Below, one piece after another: positions 5,498 to 12,561 of a stretch of DNA of 12,561 bases (position 1 is its first letter; each line of letters begins with the position of its first letter). The notes beneath the pieces are model-generated. The model was not told the origin of the DNA and made no database searches. It was given only the letters and a program-made list of their open reading frames with translations. Source of the stretch: Candidatus Gastranaerophilales bacterium (lineage in GTDB: Bacteria; Cyanobacteriota; Vampirovibrionia; Gastranaerophilales; Gastranaerophilaceae); the NCBI GenBank assembly GCA_947625445.1, contig CANQOM010000034.1:1-12561 (forward strand). The letters are read 5' to 3'. A program made the translations under genes and the position numbers.

Positions 5498-6400
5498 TTA
5501 GAAATCAATACCACAATTAGCTATAACATCGCTAAAGTTTTTAACAAGTAGAACAGATAACATATCAGGATTAATTTGAGTTGCAATCAAAGACATAAAT
5601 TCTTTTGGCAAATCTTCAACCATAGGCAGCATATCTTTAGTTTCAAGAACCATTAAAGATTTAAGAACTTCATCTTTTTCCATATTTTTGAAAGGAAAAG
5701 TCATAGCTTCAGGAGAAAATTCTTCAAACAATTCAGGTTTATTAATTAGTAGACCCAAAATAAGTTGTTGCTTTCCTTTAGGTTCAAATTGATGCATTGC
5801 GGAAAGAAGTTTATCGTCATGAAAAGAACTTAGACTTGAAATAATACTATCTTTATCATCATAGCAGGGTTGTCCCGAAATATTTTCCATAAGTTTTTGA
5901 AGTTGAAATTCATCAACATTTTTCAACCCTTCAAGAAACATACCCCTGTCAATTTTATCAGAATCAATAAATTCATCCATAAATTTTTCAGGAATCAAAG
6001 ACAGAAATTTTTCAGGGTCCATTTTTTCAAGAACAACAGTAGCCAAACACTCAGGTTCAAGCTTCATCATAAGTTCAATAATGGCATCCAAAGTAAATAT
6101 ACTGATTCCCAATAATAATTCTTCAGGTTTAAGGTATTGCATAATTTCCATCAAATCATCTTCATTCATATTTGAAAGAATTAAATACCTGTTCTGAGGA
6201 TTAACGAGTTGTAATAATTTTGTCAATTCTTCAGGCTTGGAAGTTATTTTAAGCATAAATTCAGCAGCTCTTGGGTTGCCTTTTTCTGCTTCCAATTCCA
6301 TAATTTTAACAAGGCTCTTGCCTTGGTACGCCTTTAATGCATTCGTACCAATTAGATAATGACTATTTAAATATCCTAAATCTAACTCTAAATTAATCAT
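5498..6400 (-). CDS. Cytoplasmic helical-repeat protein resembling MgtE-N/FliG-like repeats
   Basis: I do not recognise a named family. The 300 residues lack a signal peptide or membrane segments and are acidic and Leu/Met/Glu-rich. They contain a degenerate repeat of about 24 residues built of paired short helices. A turn motif of hydrophobic-x-Pro-Glu/Asp type recurs at about 66-68 (VNP), 90-93 (LKPE), 114-117 (LEPE), 127-130 (MDPE), 205-207 (FEP), 229-231 (SPE) and 276-278 (INP). This spacing and the 'L..M..D.L..I...L.PE.L' pattern recall the N-terminal MgtE / FliG superhelix. However, no magnesium-channel or flagellar domain follows. A scaffold or protein-binding role is inference. AGGCGG precedes the ATG. 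The upstream spacer to the divergent TPR gene (6401-6561) is almost pure A/T, with a TATAAT but a weak -35. Confidence 0.8.
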   Translation of the reverse strand: MINLELDLGYLNSHYLIGTNALKAYQGKSLVKIMELEAEKGNPRAAEFMLKITSKPEELTKLLQLVNPQNRYLILSNMNEDDLMEIMQYLKPEELLLGISIFTLDAIIELMMKLEPECLATVVLEKMDPEKFLSLIPEKFMDEFIDSDKIDRGMFLEGLKNVDEFQLQKLMENISGQPCYDDKDSIISSLSSFHDDKLLSAMHQFEPKGKQQLILGLLINKPELFEEFSPEAMTFPFKNMEKDEVLKSLMVLETKDMLPMVEDLPKEFMSLIATQINPDMLSVLLVKNFSDVIANCGIDF

Positions 6401-6561
6401 ATCCGCCTGAAATTCAATTTGTTATATATAATATATAATTCTTATATTATAATAAAGTTTTTTTTTAAGATAAAATTGAATAAAAAGTAAAAATTGTTAT
6501 AAAAATTTACAAAAAAAGAAAGTTTCTAATAATTTAAATATAATATATTTAAGGGGATATT

Positions 6562-7149
6562 ATGCAAAAATATTTAATAATAGTTATAATTACAATATTT
6601 TTTCTATTAAACATATCTAAAAGTATAGCCGCTCAAACTTTTGAAGATAAGAAAAAAGAAATAATAGCACTTTATAATTCTAATAGTCTTGAAGAAGCTT
6701 ACGATATGATTTCAAAAATTACCGAAGAAGAAAGAGATTATGAAATCTGGTATATTTTAGGCAATATTTCACAAGATTTAGACAATGATACCAATGCTTC
6801 TTTTTTCTTACAAAAGTCTATAATGTTAAAAAAAGATTTTGATAAAGCGCATTATAATTTAGGGAATATATATTTAAAAGAAAAGAAATATAACAGTGCA
6901 ATAAATGAATATAAGCTTGCAATAAAATACAAAAAAGATTTTCCTTATTATTATTACAATTTAGGATGTGCTTATCTGGGTTTAAAAGAATATAAAGAAG
7001 CAAAATCAGCGTTTCAAAAAGCAATAAAGTTAAAAAGTGATGAAGCTGACTTTTATTACAATCTTGCATTATCTGAAAAAAAACTAAATAATAAAAAGGA
7101 AGCACAAGAAGCTCTTAATAAATATAACAGGTTAAAAGAAGAGAACTAA
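6562..7149 (+). CDS. Exported TPR protein, 195 aa
   Basis: Probably a protein-interaction scaffold outside the cytoplasmic membrane. A signal peptide occupies about 1-24 (hydrophobic IIVIITIFFLLNI, cleavage likely after SIAA). Four tetratricopeptide repeats with exact 34-residue period follow at about 60-93, 94-127, 128-161 and 162-195. The middle two carry the consensus NLGNIYLKEKKY..A...Y..A pattern, and the first is the most diverged. The chain ends with the last repeat, so there is no separate effector domain. An AAGGGG ribosome-binding site lies five nt before the ATG. Its stop is two nt before the ruvA start, so the two are likely translationally coupled. The partner is unknown, and the link to ruvA may be no more than shared transcription. 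Confidence 0.9.
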   Translation: MQKYLIIVIITIFFLLNISKSIAAQTFEDKKKEIIALYNSNSLEEAYDMISKITEEERDYEIWYILGNISQDLDNDTNASFFLQKSIMLKKDFDKAHYNLGNIYLKEKKYNSAINEYKLAIKYKKDFPYYYYNLGCAYLGLKEYKEAKSAFQKAIKLKSDEADFYYNLALSEKKLNNKKEAQEALNKYNRLKEEN

Positions 7150-7151
7150 AT

Positions 7152-7787
7152 ATGTATGATTATTTAAAAGGTGAAATAGTATCAAAGCAAATTAATTCTT
7201 ACAGAGGTTCTCATATTGTTATAGATGTTAATAATGTAGGATATTTGATACAAACAAATAAAAGAACGTTATCAAAATTAAATAACGGGCAAAAAGAAAC
7301 AAAAATATATGTATCATTAAGTCATAAAGAAGATTCTATGTCACTGACAGGATTTGCTACAAGAGAAGAGAGGGATATATTCAATATATTGCAAAGTGTA
7401 TCAGGGATAGGAGTGAAGCTGGCATTATTATTGCTCGATGAATTTGACATATCAGAGTTAGTGGAAATAATGATAAAACAAGATTATAAAGAACTTTCAA
7501 GAGCAAAAGGCGTAGGGGTTAAAGTTGCTCAAAAAATAATATTAGAATTAAAAGATAAATTAATAACCTGGGCAAACGTTAATCCGTCTGATATAATTGA
7601 AGTTTCTCAAGATAATAAGAACATTAGCCAAGATAATTTAATAGAAGTACAAAGCGTATTAATTTCATTAGGATATACGCAAGAAGAAATAAAAAAAGCA
7701 TTTAAAGAAGTTATGTCATCTAATAAGGACTGTACAAAAACAGAAGATATATTAAAATATTCACTGGAATATTTATCAAAATTATAA
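7152..7787 (+). CDS. ruvA: Holliday junction branch-migration protein RuvA
   Basis: RuvA binds four-way DNA junctions as a tetramer or octamer and loads the RuvB motor for branch migration in recombinational repair. The product is 211 residues, normal length. Domain I is the OB-type fold (about 1-63, starting MYDYLKGEIV). Domain II carries the two helix-hairpin-helix motifs, VSGIGVKLALLLL (83-95) and AKGVGVKVAQKI (118-129). Domain III (about 163-211, including ISLGYTQEEI) is the mobile RuvB-contacting helical bundle. No strong Shine-Dalgarno is present, and the start lies two nt after the TPR gene stop, suggesting coupling. ruvB and ruvC are not in this window. Confidence 0.95.
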   Translation: MYDYLKGEIVSKQINSYRGSHIVIDVNNVGYLIQTNKRTLSKLNNGQKETKIYVSLSHKEDSMSLTGFATREERDIFNILQSVSGIGVKLALLLLDEFDISELVEIMIKQDYKELSRAKGVGVKVAQKIILELKDKLITWANVNPSDIIEVSQDNKNISQDNLIEVQSVLISLGYTQEEIKKAFKEVMSSNKDCTKTEDILKYSLEYLSKL

Positions 7788-7798
7788 AGAGGCAAAAT

Positions 7799-9247
7799 AT
7801 GAAAATATTATATGCATCATTTGAACTGGCACCTTTTACAAAAGTCGGAGGACTTGCTGATGTAATGGGGGCGTTACCTAAATACACAGAAGATAAAGAT
7901 ACTGAAATTGCAATTTTTACACCATTTATAGGGAGTATAGACAAAAATAAATATAATATTAAAGATGTAGAAAATTCTCAATTAAGAATGAATTTTGGCT
8001 CTGCACAATATGTATATACTCTTAAAATGTGTAAACTTCCCGGAACAGATATAAACGTATTTTTTATAGACAATCCAAAATTCTTTTCTTGTTTTAACTG
8101 TGTATATCCCTCAGGGATAGACAGTTGGTATGAGCAAGAAAGATTCATAACATTTTCGCAGTGTGTATTAGAATATGCAAGAAGATTAAATTTCAGACCT
8201 GATATAATACATTGTAATGATTGGCATACTGCAATGATACCTGTATGGTTAAAAACTTCATACAAAAATGATGAATTTTTTAAAAATTCTAAAACAGTAT
8301 TTTCAATACACAACCTTGCATATCAAGGAAGATACTTCTCTGAAATCTTAGATTTTGCCGGAATAAATAAAGAGGAAGTATATCATCAATATGGACTGGA
8401 ACATTACGGAATGCTTGTTTGGATGAAAGGTGCTCTAAATTATTCCGATAAAATAATTGCGGTTTCGCCAACATACGCAAAAGAGATATTAACGTATGAT
8501 TACGGCGAGGGTATGGATTGGACATTAAGGAATAATGAATACAAATTAACAGGTATTTTAAACGGAATAGATTATGAAGTATTCAATCCTGAGACAGATT
8601 CAATAATACCTTTCAAATACAATTTCAAAAAACTTGCAAATAAAGAAAAATGCAAACAAGAAATAATAAAAGATTTTTGGTTAGAGTACAAAAAAGACAG
8701 ACCATTAATTGCAATAATATCAAGACTGGTAGAACAAAAAGGTATTGACCTTTTGAAGGGCGTTGAAAATGATTTAAGAAATCTGGACGCAGACATAATA
8801 GTTCTTGGAACAGGTGAAAAAAGGTATGAAGATTTCTTTGTATGGTTAAGTTATAACTCATCAAATATCAGAGCAAGAATAGAATATAGAGCTGATTTAT
8901 GCAATAAAATATACGCAGGTGCCGACATGTTTTTAATGCCGTCAAGATTTGAACCTTGCGGATTATCACAACTTATAGCATTAAAATACGGAACAATTCC
9001 AATTGTAAGAGCAACAGGAGGACTTGAAGATACAATTAATGCTTATCCGAATGAAGGTTCTGACGGATTTAAATTTTATAATTATAATGCACATGAAATG
9101 CTTGGTACAATAAAATATGCTATTGAGACTTATAAAGATAAAAAAGTATGGAAAAATCTAGTTAAGAACGCAATGAATAAAGATTTTTCATGGACAAAAA
9201 GTGCAAATCAATATAAAGAAATTTATAAAGAGCTGGTAAAAAAATAA
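7799..9247 (+). CDS. glgA: Glycogen synthase (ADP-glucose type, GT5)
   Basis: Transfers glucose from ADP-glucose to the non-reducing end of alpha-1,4-glucan for glycogen storage in the cytoplasm. The 482 residues are full length for the bacterial GlgA/starch-synthase family. The N-terminal GT5 catalytic domain has the ADP-glucose-binding K-x-G-G-L loop (K15-L19), HCNDWHT (138-144) and SIHNLAYQG (169-177). The C-terminal Rossmann domain has ISRLVEQKG with R309 and K314, and the SRFEPCGL loop with E385. These correspond to the catalytic Arg/Lys/Glu of E. coli GlgA. AGAGG lies seven nt before the ATG. It follows ruvA by 11 nt in the same operon. No other glycogen gene (glgB, glgC, glgP) is present nearby. 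Confidence 0.97.
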   Translation: MKILYASFELAPFTKVGGLADVMGALPKYTEDKDTEIAIFTPFIGSIDKNKYNIKDVENSQLRMNFGSAQYVYTLKMCKLPGTDINVFFIDNPKFFSCFNCVYPSGIDSWYEQERFITFSQCVLEYARRLNFRPDIIHCNDWHTAMIPVWLKTSYKNDEFFKNSKTVFSIHNLAYQGRYFSEILDFAGINKEEVYHQYGLEHYGMLVWMKGALNYSDKIIAVSPTYAKEILTYDYGEGMDWTLRNNEYKLTGILNGIDYEVFNPETDSIIPFKYNFKKLANKEKCKQEIIKDFWLEYKKDRPLIAIISRLVEQKGIDLLKGVENDLRNLDADIIVLGTGEKRYEDFFVWLSYNSSNIRARIEYRADLCNKIYAGADMFLMPSRFEPCGLSQLIALKYGTIPIVRATGGLEDTINAYPNEGSDGFKFYNYNAHEMLGTIKYAIETYKDKKVWKNLVKNAMNKDFSWTKSANQYKEIYKELVKK

Positions 9248-9259
9248 AAATTATTTTTT
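9239..9259. terminator. All-A/T hairpin spanning both stop codons of glgA and the uracil-DNA glycosylase gene
   Basis: AAAAAATAA (9239-9247) and TTATTTTTT (9251-9259) are perfect 9-nt complements around AAA. The left arm contains the glgA stop and the right arm contains the stop of the convergent gene. As an A/T-only stem it would be a weak terminator. However, each strand reads into a T-rich stretch, and no other terminator fits between the two genes. Confidence 0.3.
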
Positions 9260-9835
9260 ATCTAATTCATCATAAACACGTTTTATTTCTTTAATATCTT
9301 GCCACATTAACCATTTTGGACTGCCTTTTTCTCTTGAAGCATTTCTTAGAAGATATGACGGATGGAAAATAGGCATCATTTTAGCACCATAAGGTCCGTC
9401 AAACCATTTACCTCTAACCTTTGTAATACCGCCGACATTACCCAATAATGAGTTCATAGCAACTCTTCCGCATATCAATATTATTTTTGGTCTTAAAATA
9501 TCAAGTTGAGCATCCAGATATTCTTTACAAGCCTCTTTTTCTTCAGGTAAAGGGTCTCTGTTTTCTGGAGGTCTGCATTTTATTGTATTACATATATAAA
9601 CATCTTTTTTTCTTGAAAGTCCTACACATTCAAAGATTTTATCCAAAAGCTGACCGGCTTTTCCGACAAAAGGTTCTCCTTTAACATCTTCCCAATATCC
9701 GGGAGCCTCTCCTACAAGAACTAACTTATTATTAGCTATTCCCCCGGAAAAAACTATATTTGTTCTCGTATGACATAGCGAACACTTTTGACATGTTTCG
9801 CATTTCTTTTTTATTTCTTCCAATTCTTCAAACAT
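9251..9835 (-). CDS. Family-4 uracil-DNA glycosylase (4Fe-4S)
   Basis: Removes uracil from DNA to start base-excision repair. It has 194 residues, typical for family 4. Motif GEAPG (42-46) followed by ED (49-50) and the GEPFVGKAGQLLD segment form the uracil/active-site region. HPSYLLRN near residue 158 is the C-terminal catalytic loop. The iron-sulfur ligands are most likely C15 and C18 (CQKC), C87 and C103, matching the family spacing C-x2-C ... C-x15-C. C12 and C21 are additional cysteines beside the cluster. No Shine-Dalgarno is present; a TAAAAT box ends six nt before the ATG, so a leaderless transcript is possible. Convergent with glgA, with three nt between stops. Confidence 0.93.
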   Translation of the reverse strand: MFEELEEIKKKCETCQKCSLCHTRTNIVFSGGIANNKLVLVGEAPGYWEDVKGEPFVGKAGQLLDKIFECVGLSRKKDVYICNTIKCRPPENRDPLPEEKEACKEYLDAQLDILRPKIILICGRVAMNSLLGNVGGITKVRGKWFDGPYGAKMMPIFHPSYLLRNASREKGSPKWLMWQDIKEIKRVYDELDKK

Positions 9836-9841
9836 AAATTC

Positions 9842-9847
9842 ATTTTA
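9842..9847 (-). promoter_or_regulatory. -10-like element before the uracil-DNA glycosylase gene
   Basis: TAAAAT on the minus strand, six nt before the ATG at 9835. The best -35 at 17 nt is only TTTATT, so the call is weak. It is included because the placement matches that of the 203-aa gene's TATAAT. Confidence 0.25.
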
Positions 9848-9906
9848 AATAAATTTAATAACATAATAAATAATTATTAAAGTTTTGTTAATATCTTCCG
9901 ACATAT

Positions 9907-9935
9907 TTGATTTTTTTTTGTATAAATAAGATAAT
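9907..9935 (+). promoter_or_regulatory. Promoter of the large TPR gene
   Basis: TTGATT (9907-9912), a 17-nt spacer rich in T, and GATAAT (9930-9935). Transcription would start near 9942, about 30 nt before the predicted ATA start. Confidence 0.55.
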
Positions 9936-9958
9936 TTAGATTAAAGAACAGAGGAAGA

Positions 9959-9964
9959 AGAGGG
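9959..9964 (+). promoter_or_regulatory. Shine-Dalgarno before the predicted ATA start
   Basis: AGAGGG, at the end of a polypurine tract (9951-9964), is seven nt from the ATA at 9972. The in-frame ATG at 10041 has no ribosome-binding site before it. Confidence 0.6.
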
Positions 9965-9971
9965 CAGAATC

Positions 9972-12005
9972 ATAAATATAAAGACATTACTCGCTATAGC
10001 TATTATAATAAGTGGTTTTATATCTTCAAGTGCAATAGCAATGACTCCTGAAGCTAATCATTTATATAGAAATGCATGCAAACTTACAGATGAATTAAAA
10101 TATACAGAAGCATTAGACAATCTTGACAAAGCAATCCAACTTTCGCCTGAAGATGCAATATTATATACAAAGCAAGCAGGAATATATTCGGAATTGGGTC
10201 AATGGGCGAATGCAACTGATGCATATAAAAAAGCATTAAAATTAAGACCCGATGACGCTTTTATATATATAAGTATGGGACATATTTTTGAACAATTACA
10301 AGATTATAAAAATGCATTAAATTCATATAATCAGGCAATGAAAATATTCCCTGAATATAAGTATAACTACTTAAACCTTGCAAGTGTAATGACTCATTTA
10401 AAACAAGATGAAGAAGCGATAAAATATTATCAAATGTTTCTCACTCATTATCCTGATGCAACCGATGCAAGAGAAAATATGGCATCTATATATTTAAGGA
10501 TGAACAAACCAAAAGATGCTGCAGATATATATAATGACATATATTTAAAATCTCCTGATTCATTCCAAAATTATGCAAATTACGGACTGGCATTATATAG
10601 AATATCGGATTATGACAATGCTGAAAAAATATTAAAGAAAGCAATAGAAAAAGACCAAAATGACTATGTTGCAAGAGCAAATTTGGCATATGTATATTTG
10701 GCTCAAAACAAGTCTAAACAAGCTGAAGAAGAATTTACAAAAGCTTTAGCAATAGAACCTGATATGAATACTATCAGATTTGATTATGCAAACTTACTTG
10801 CTGATAAGGAAAGGTTTGACGAAGCTCTTAATCAATACAATGAATATTTAAAAACTTGTAAAGATAACGAAATTGCATATTTAAATGCAGGAATCATATA
10901 TTCGAAAAAAGGTGACTATAATAATGCAATAAATATGTTAGAACAAGGAAGGAAAATTGCACCTAAAAACACTTCAATTTTAAAAGAGCTAGCAAAATCA
11001 TATCATCTTAATAAACAATATAATGAAGCAATAGGTGTATATGATTCTTTGTTAGCAGTTGAACCAAATAATACAGACATAATGTTAAATAAAGGTATAG
11101 CATACCACGCACAAAAAGAATACCAAAATGCAATTAATCAATATAACGCAGTATTAGCTCAAGATTCAACAAATAAATTAGCTAAAGACTATTTAGGTAA
11201 AGCATATATTGCTCAAGGAGATACTTTATTTAACCAAGGTATGTATAAAAAAGCAGTCAATAGTTATTCTGAAGCTATTTCTCTTGATTCCGATAATCCT
11301 TTATTATATATAAAAATGGCAAATACCTATGAAAAAATAGGGTCAAAATCAAAAGTAACGGAATATTTTGAAAAAGCGATGGAAATTGCTCCCGATAATA
11401 GCGAGGTTATAAGTGCTTATGCAAAAAACCTTTCAAATTCTAATCAAACTGATGATGCAAGGTTATTATATGAAAAGGCAATAAATTCTTCAGGAACTAC
11501 AAAATCCGAAAAATTTAATTATTATGTAGAACTAGGTGATAATTATTACAAGAATAAAAATTATAAAAGTGCTTTGGATGAATATAATAAGGCATTGAGT
11601 ATAAATTCACTTGATGAATTTGTTAACATTAAAATAGGCAATACATATAAAGTTCTTTCTGATTTAAATAATGCAGTATCTCACTATAATGAAGCCATAA
11701 AAATTAACCCTGATAATCCTGATTCATATTTTAATCTCGGTTTATGTTTAGCAGAATTAAATAAAATTGAAGAAGCTAGAGATAACTTCTTAAAGGTAAT
11801 TAGTCTTAAATCTGATTACGCATATGCCTATTATGCATTAGGCTTAACCTATGAAAAAGAGAAAAATTACCATAATGCAATAGAAAGTTATGAACTTTTT
11901 ACACAATACACACAAGACAAAAATTTAAAAGCTAATGTAAGAAATAAGATTAACAACTTAAAAAAATTGTTACCTAATGAAACTAAATCTAATGATAACG
12001 AATAA
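9972..12005 (+). CDS. Exported protein with about 18 TPRs; probable ATA start
   Basis: Probably an extracytoplasmic scaffold or complex-assembly protein. From the ATG at 10041 there are 654 codons, but the frame is open upstream to a TAA at 9942-9944. Codons 9972-10040 encode a textbook signal peptide: (I/M)NIKT, a hydrophobic LLAIAIIISGFI, then SSSAIA as the cleavage site. No ATG, GTG or TTG lies in this extension; ATA at 9972 stands where Met is expected and is seven nt from AGAGGG. That gives 677 residues. In ATG numbering, residues 5-378 are eleven uninterrupted 34-residue TPRs, and about seven more follow with small insertions to about 640. The tail is polar. The last 29 nt overlap the next gene. 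Weaker alternatives are an ATG start giving a cytoplasmic form, or an ATG-to-ATA sequence error. Confidence 0.85.
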   Translation: MNIKTLLAIAIIISGFISSSAIAMTPEANHLYRNACKLTDELKYTEALDNLDKAIQLSPEDAILYTKQAGIYSELGQWANATDAYKKALKLRPDDAFIYISMGHIFEQLQDYKNALNSYNQAMKIFPEYKYNYLNLASVMTHLKQDEEAIKYYQMFLTHYPDATDARENMASIYLRMNKPKDAADIYNDIYLKSPDSFQNYANYGLALYRISDYDNAEKILKKAIEKDQNDYVARANLAYVYLAQNKSKQAEEEFTKALAIEPDMNTIRFDYANLLADKERFDEALNQYNEYLKTCKDNEIAYLNAGIIYSKKGDYNNAINMLEQGRKIAPKNTSILKELAKSYHLNKQYNEAIGVYDSLLAVEPNNTDIMLNKGIAYHAQKEYQNAINQYNAVLAQDSTNKLAKDYLGKAYIAQGDTLFNQGMYKKAVNSYSEAISLDSDNPLLYIKMANTYEKIGSKSKVTEYFEKAMEIAPDNSEVISAYAKNLSNSNQTDDARLLYEKAINSSGTTKSEKFNYYVELGDNYYKNKNYKSALDEYNKALSINSLDEFVNIKIGNTYKVLSDLNNAVSHYNEAIKINPDNPDSYFNLGLCLAELNKIEEARDNFLKVISLKSDYAYAYYALGLTYEKEKNYHNAIESYELFTQYTQDKNLKANVRNKINNLKKLLPNETKSNDNE

Positions 12006-12405
12006 AATATATGCCGTAATCATAATATTATCTTCATTTCTTTTTTTCGGATTTAAAAAGTATGAAAAACCATATATTATGCTTTCATCAGGCAGTATTA
12101 TAAATGAAAATGCAATAAGAACAGAAAAAATTTTTTCTCCTTCTCAAAGAATAAACGTTGGATTAATAGCACCTGACGGATTTAAAGATGGAGGAATAAG
12201 ACTTCAAATATCAAAACAAGATGAAAAAACATCTAATTGGGGATTTTCTATTATTCAATCACGAGATATATATATTGATAAAAGCTTAAAATTATATAAA
12301 GACTGCATATATATTTACAGACCGGGAAGATATATTTTACAATTTTTTTATATAGATAAGAAAAATTACCCCTTTGCACACTACGAATTTAGCATAAAAA
12401 ATTAA
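11977..12405 (+). CDS. Small membrane-anchored or secreted protein, 142 aa
   Basis: Not recognised. A hydrophobic segment at about 11-26 (IYAVIIILSSFLFFGF) after a short basic start is a signal peptide or anchor. The remainder, with alternating polar/hydrophobic stretches (GLIAPDGFKDGGIRLQIS, RPGRYILQFFYID, AHYEFSIKN), suggests a beta-sandwich, Ig-like domain. Its ATG lies 29 nt inside the TPR gene (a second possible ATG at 11992 overlaps by 14 nt), and neither has a Shine-Dalgarno. It is therefore probably translated by coupling to the TPR gene. Overlap plus shared export suggest the two act together, but that is inference. Confidence 0.75.
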   Translation: MKLNLMITNKIYAVIIILSSFLFFGFKKYEKPYIMLSSGSIINENAIRTEKIFSPSQRINVGLIAPDGFKDGGIRLQISKQDEKTSNWGFSIIQSRDIYIDKSLKLYKDCIYIYRPGRYILQFFYIDKKNYPFAHYEFSIKN

Positions 12406-12436
12406 AAAAAGCGGCCACGCATTCTCTAATGGCCGC
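12404..12436 (-). terminator. Rho-independent terminator for the minus-strand gene at the right edge
   Basis: GCGGCCA (12411-12417) and TGGCCGC (12430-12436) form a perfect 7-bp GC-rich stem with a 12-nt loop. Read on the minus strand it runs into seven T (12404-12410). On the plus strand the stem is followed by AAAT and no T-run, so it does not look like an efficient plus-strand terminator. Confidence 0.75.
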
Positions 12437-12488
12437 AAATAGGAAGTAATTATATTACGTTGTTGTGATTGTTTGTGTTTTATTTTAT

Positions 12489-12561
12489 TTATTTTTTTGC
12501 TTCAAGTTTTTCTAATCGCTTTGTAAACTCAAGATTTTGTTTATCAATCTTTTCTTCAAGC
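12489..12561 (-). CDS. C-terminal end of a coiled-coil protein (partial)
   Basis: The last 23 codons before a TAA at 12489-12491 are visible; the rest lies beyond the window. The sequence LEEKIDKQNLEF followed by TKRLEKLEAKK is charged and heptad-like, as in a C-terminal coiled coil. The terminator about 53 nt downstream on the same strand supports a real gene end. No function can be assigned. Confidence 0.55.
   Translation of the reverse strand, partial: LEEKIDKQNLEFTKRLEKLEAKK

Noticed and set aside
6422..6438. 17-nt palindrome TTATATAT-A-ATATATAA in the divergent spacer
   Set aside because: A pure A/T palindrome in an almost pure A/T spacer is expected by chance; no second copy was seen.
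7978..8864. Several minus-strand frames inside glgA
   Set aside because: Shadows of a full-length glgA with intact catalytic motifs; no ribosome-binding sites or recognisable proteins.
10056..11930. Periodic similarity of about 102 nt along the TPR gene as a DNA repeat or CRISPR-like array
   Set aside because: The period is the 34-codon TPR; the similarity is at protein level, the DNA copies are diverged, and there are no constant repeats with variable spacers.
12411..12436. GC-rich hairpin as terminator of the plus-strand TPR module
   Set aside because: No T-run follows on the plus strand; the seven-T tract lies on the minus strand, so it belongs to the gene at the right edge.

Overview
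The window is a low-GC, densely packed stretch of bacterial chromosome. It carries mostly housekeeping genes, interleaved with exported or poorly characterised proteins. Signal peptides and a lipoprotein suggest an envelope with a substantial exported proteome. A bacterial-type ADP-glucose glycogen synthase and an exported protein with the 'YG..x..E.L..RL.RLE...FG' motif, which I associate with Cyanobacteria/Melainabacteria, make a gut Gastranaerophilales (Melainabacteria/Vampirovibrionia) lineage my best guess. This is inference from style and motifs, not a proven placement; a low-GC Firmicute-like or other gut lineage is the alternative. No mobile element, CRISPR array, tRNA, rRNA or defence system was seen.

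Layout, left to right. 1-548 (minus): 5' part of a zinc-ribbon protein with a long Tyr/Arg/Asn/Gln-rich disordered linker, running off the left edge; it has a clear sigma70-type promoter and a structured leader. 775-1809 (minus): rlmN. 1911-2892 (plus): the conserved rpsF-ssb-rpsR operon, closed by a strong bidirectional terminator. 2956-4363 (minus): two exported proteins of unknown function. 4470-5243 (plus): an orphan amino-acid-type substrate-binding lipoprotein. 5244-5402 (minus): an unannotated 52-codon gene whose stop abuts that of the lipoprotein. 5498-6400 (minus): a cytoplasmic helical-repeat protein resembling the MgtE-N/FliG fold. 6562-9247 (plus): a three-gene operon of an exported TPR protein, ruvA and glgA. 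9251-9835 (minus): a family-4 uracil-DNA glycosylase, convergent with glgA at 3 nt. 9972-12405 (plus): an exported protein with about 18 TPRs followed by a small overlapping membrane-anchored or secreted protein. 12489-12561 (minus): the coiled-coil C-terminus of another gene, with its own terminator at 12404-12436.

Functionally the window mixes translation (S6, S18, RlmN), genome maintenance (SSB, RuvA, uracil-DNA glycosylase), glycogen synthesis (GlgA) and an exported set (two TPR proteins, a Tyr/Asn-rich protein, two small unknowns and a binding lipoprotein).

The most notable points concern gene starts and small genes. The large TPR gene has a complete signal peptide whose only well-placed start is ATA behind a good Shine-Dalgarno. 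rpsF appears to start at TTG. Three genes lack a Shine-Dalgarno and have -10-like boxes 6-10 nt before the ATG, so they may be leaderless. There is also a small gene that simple ORF length filters miss. I found no convincing new multi-gene system.
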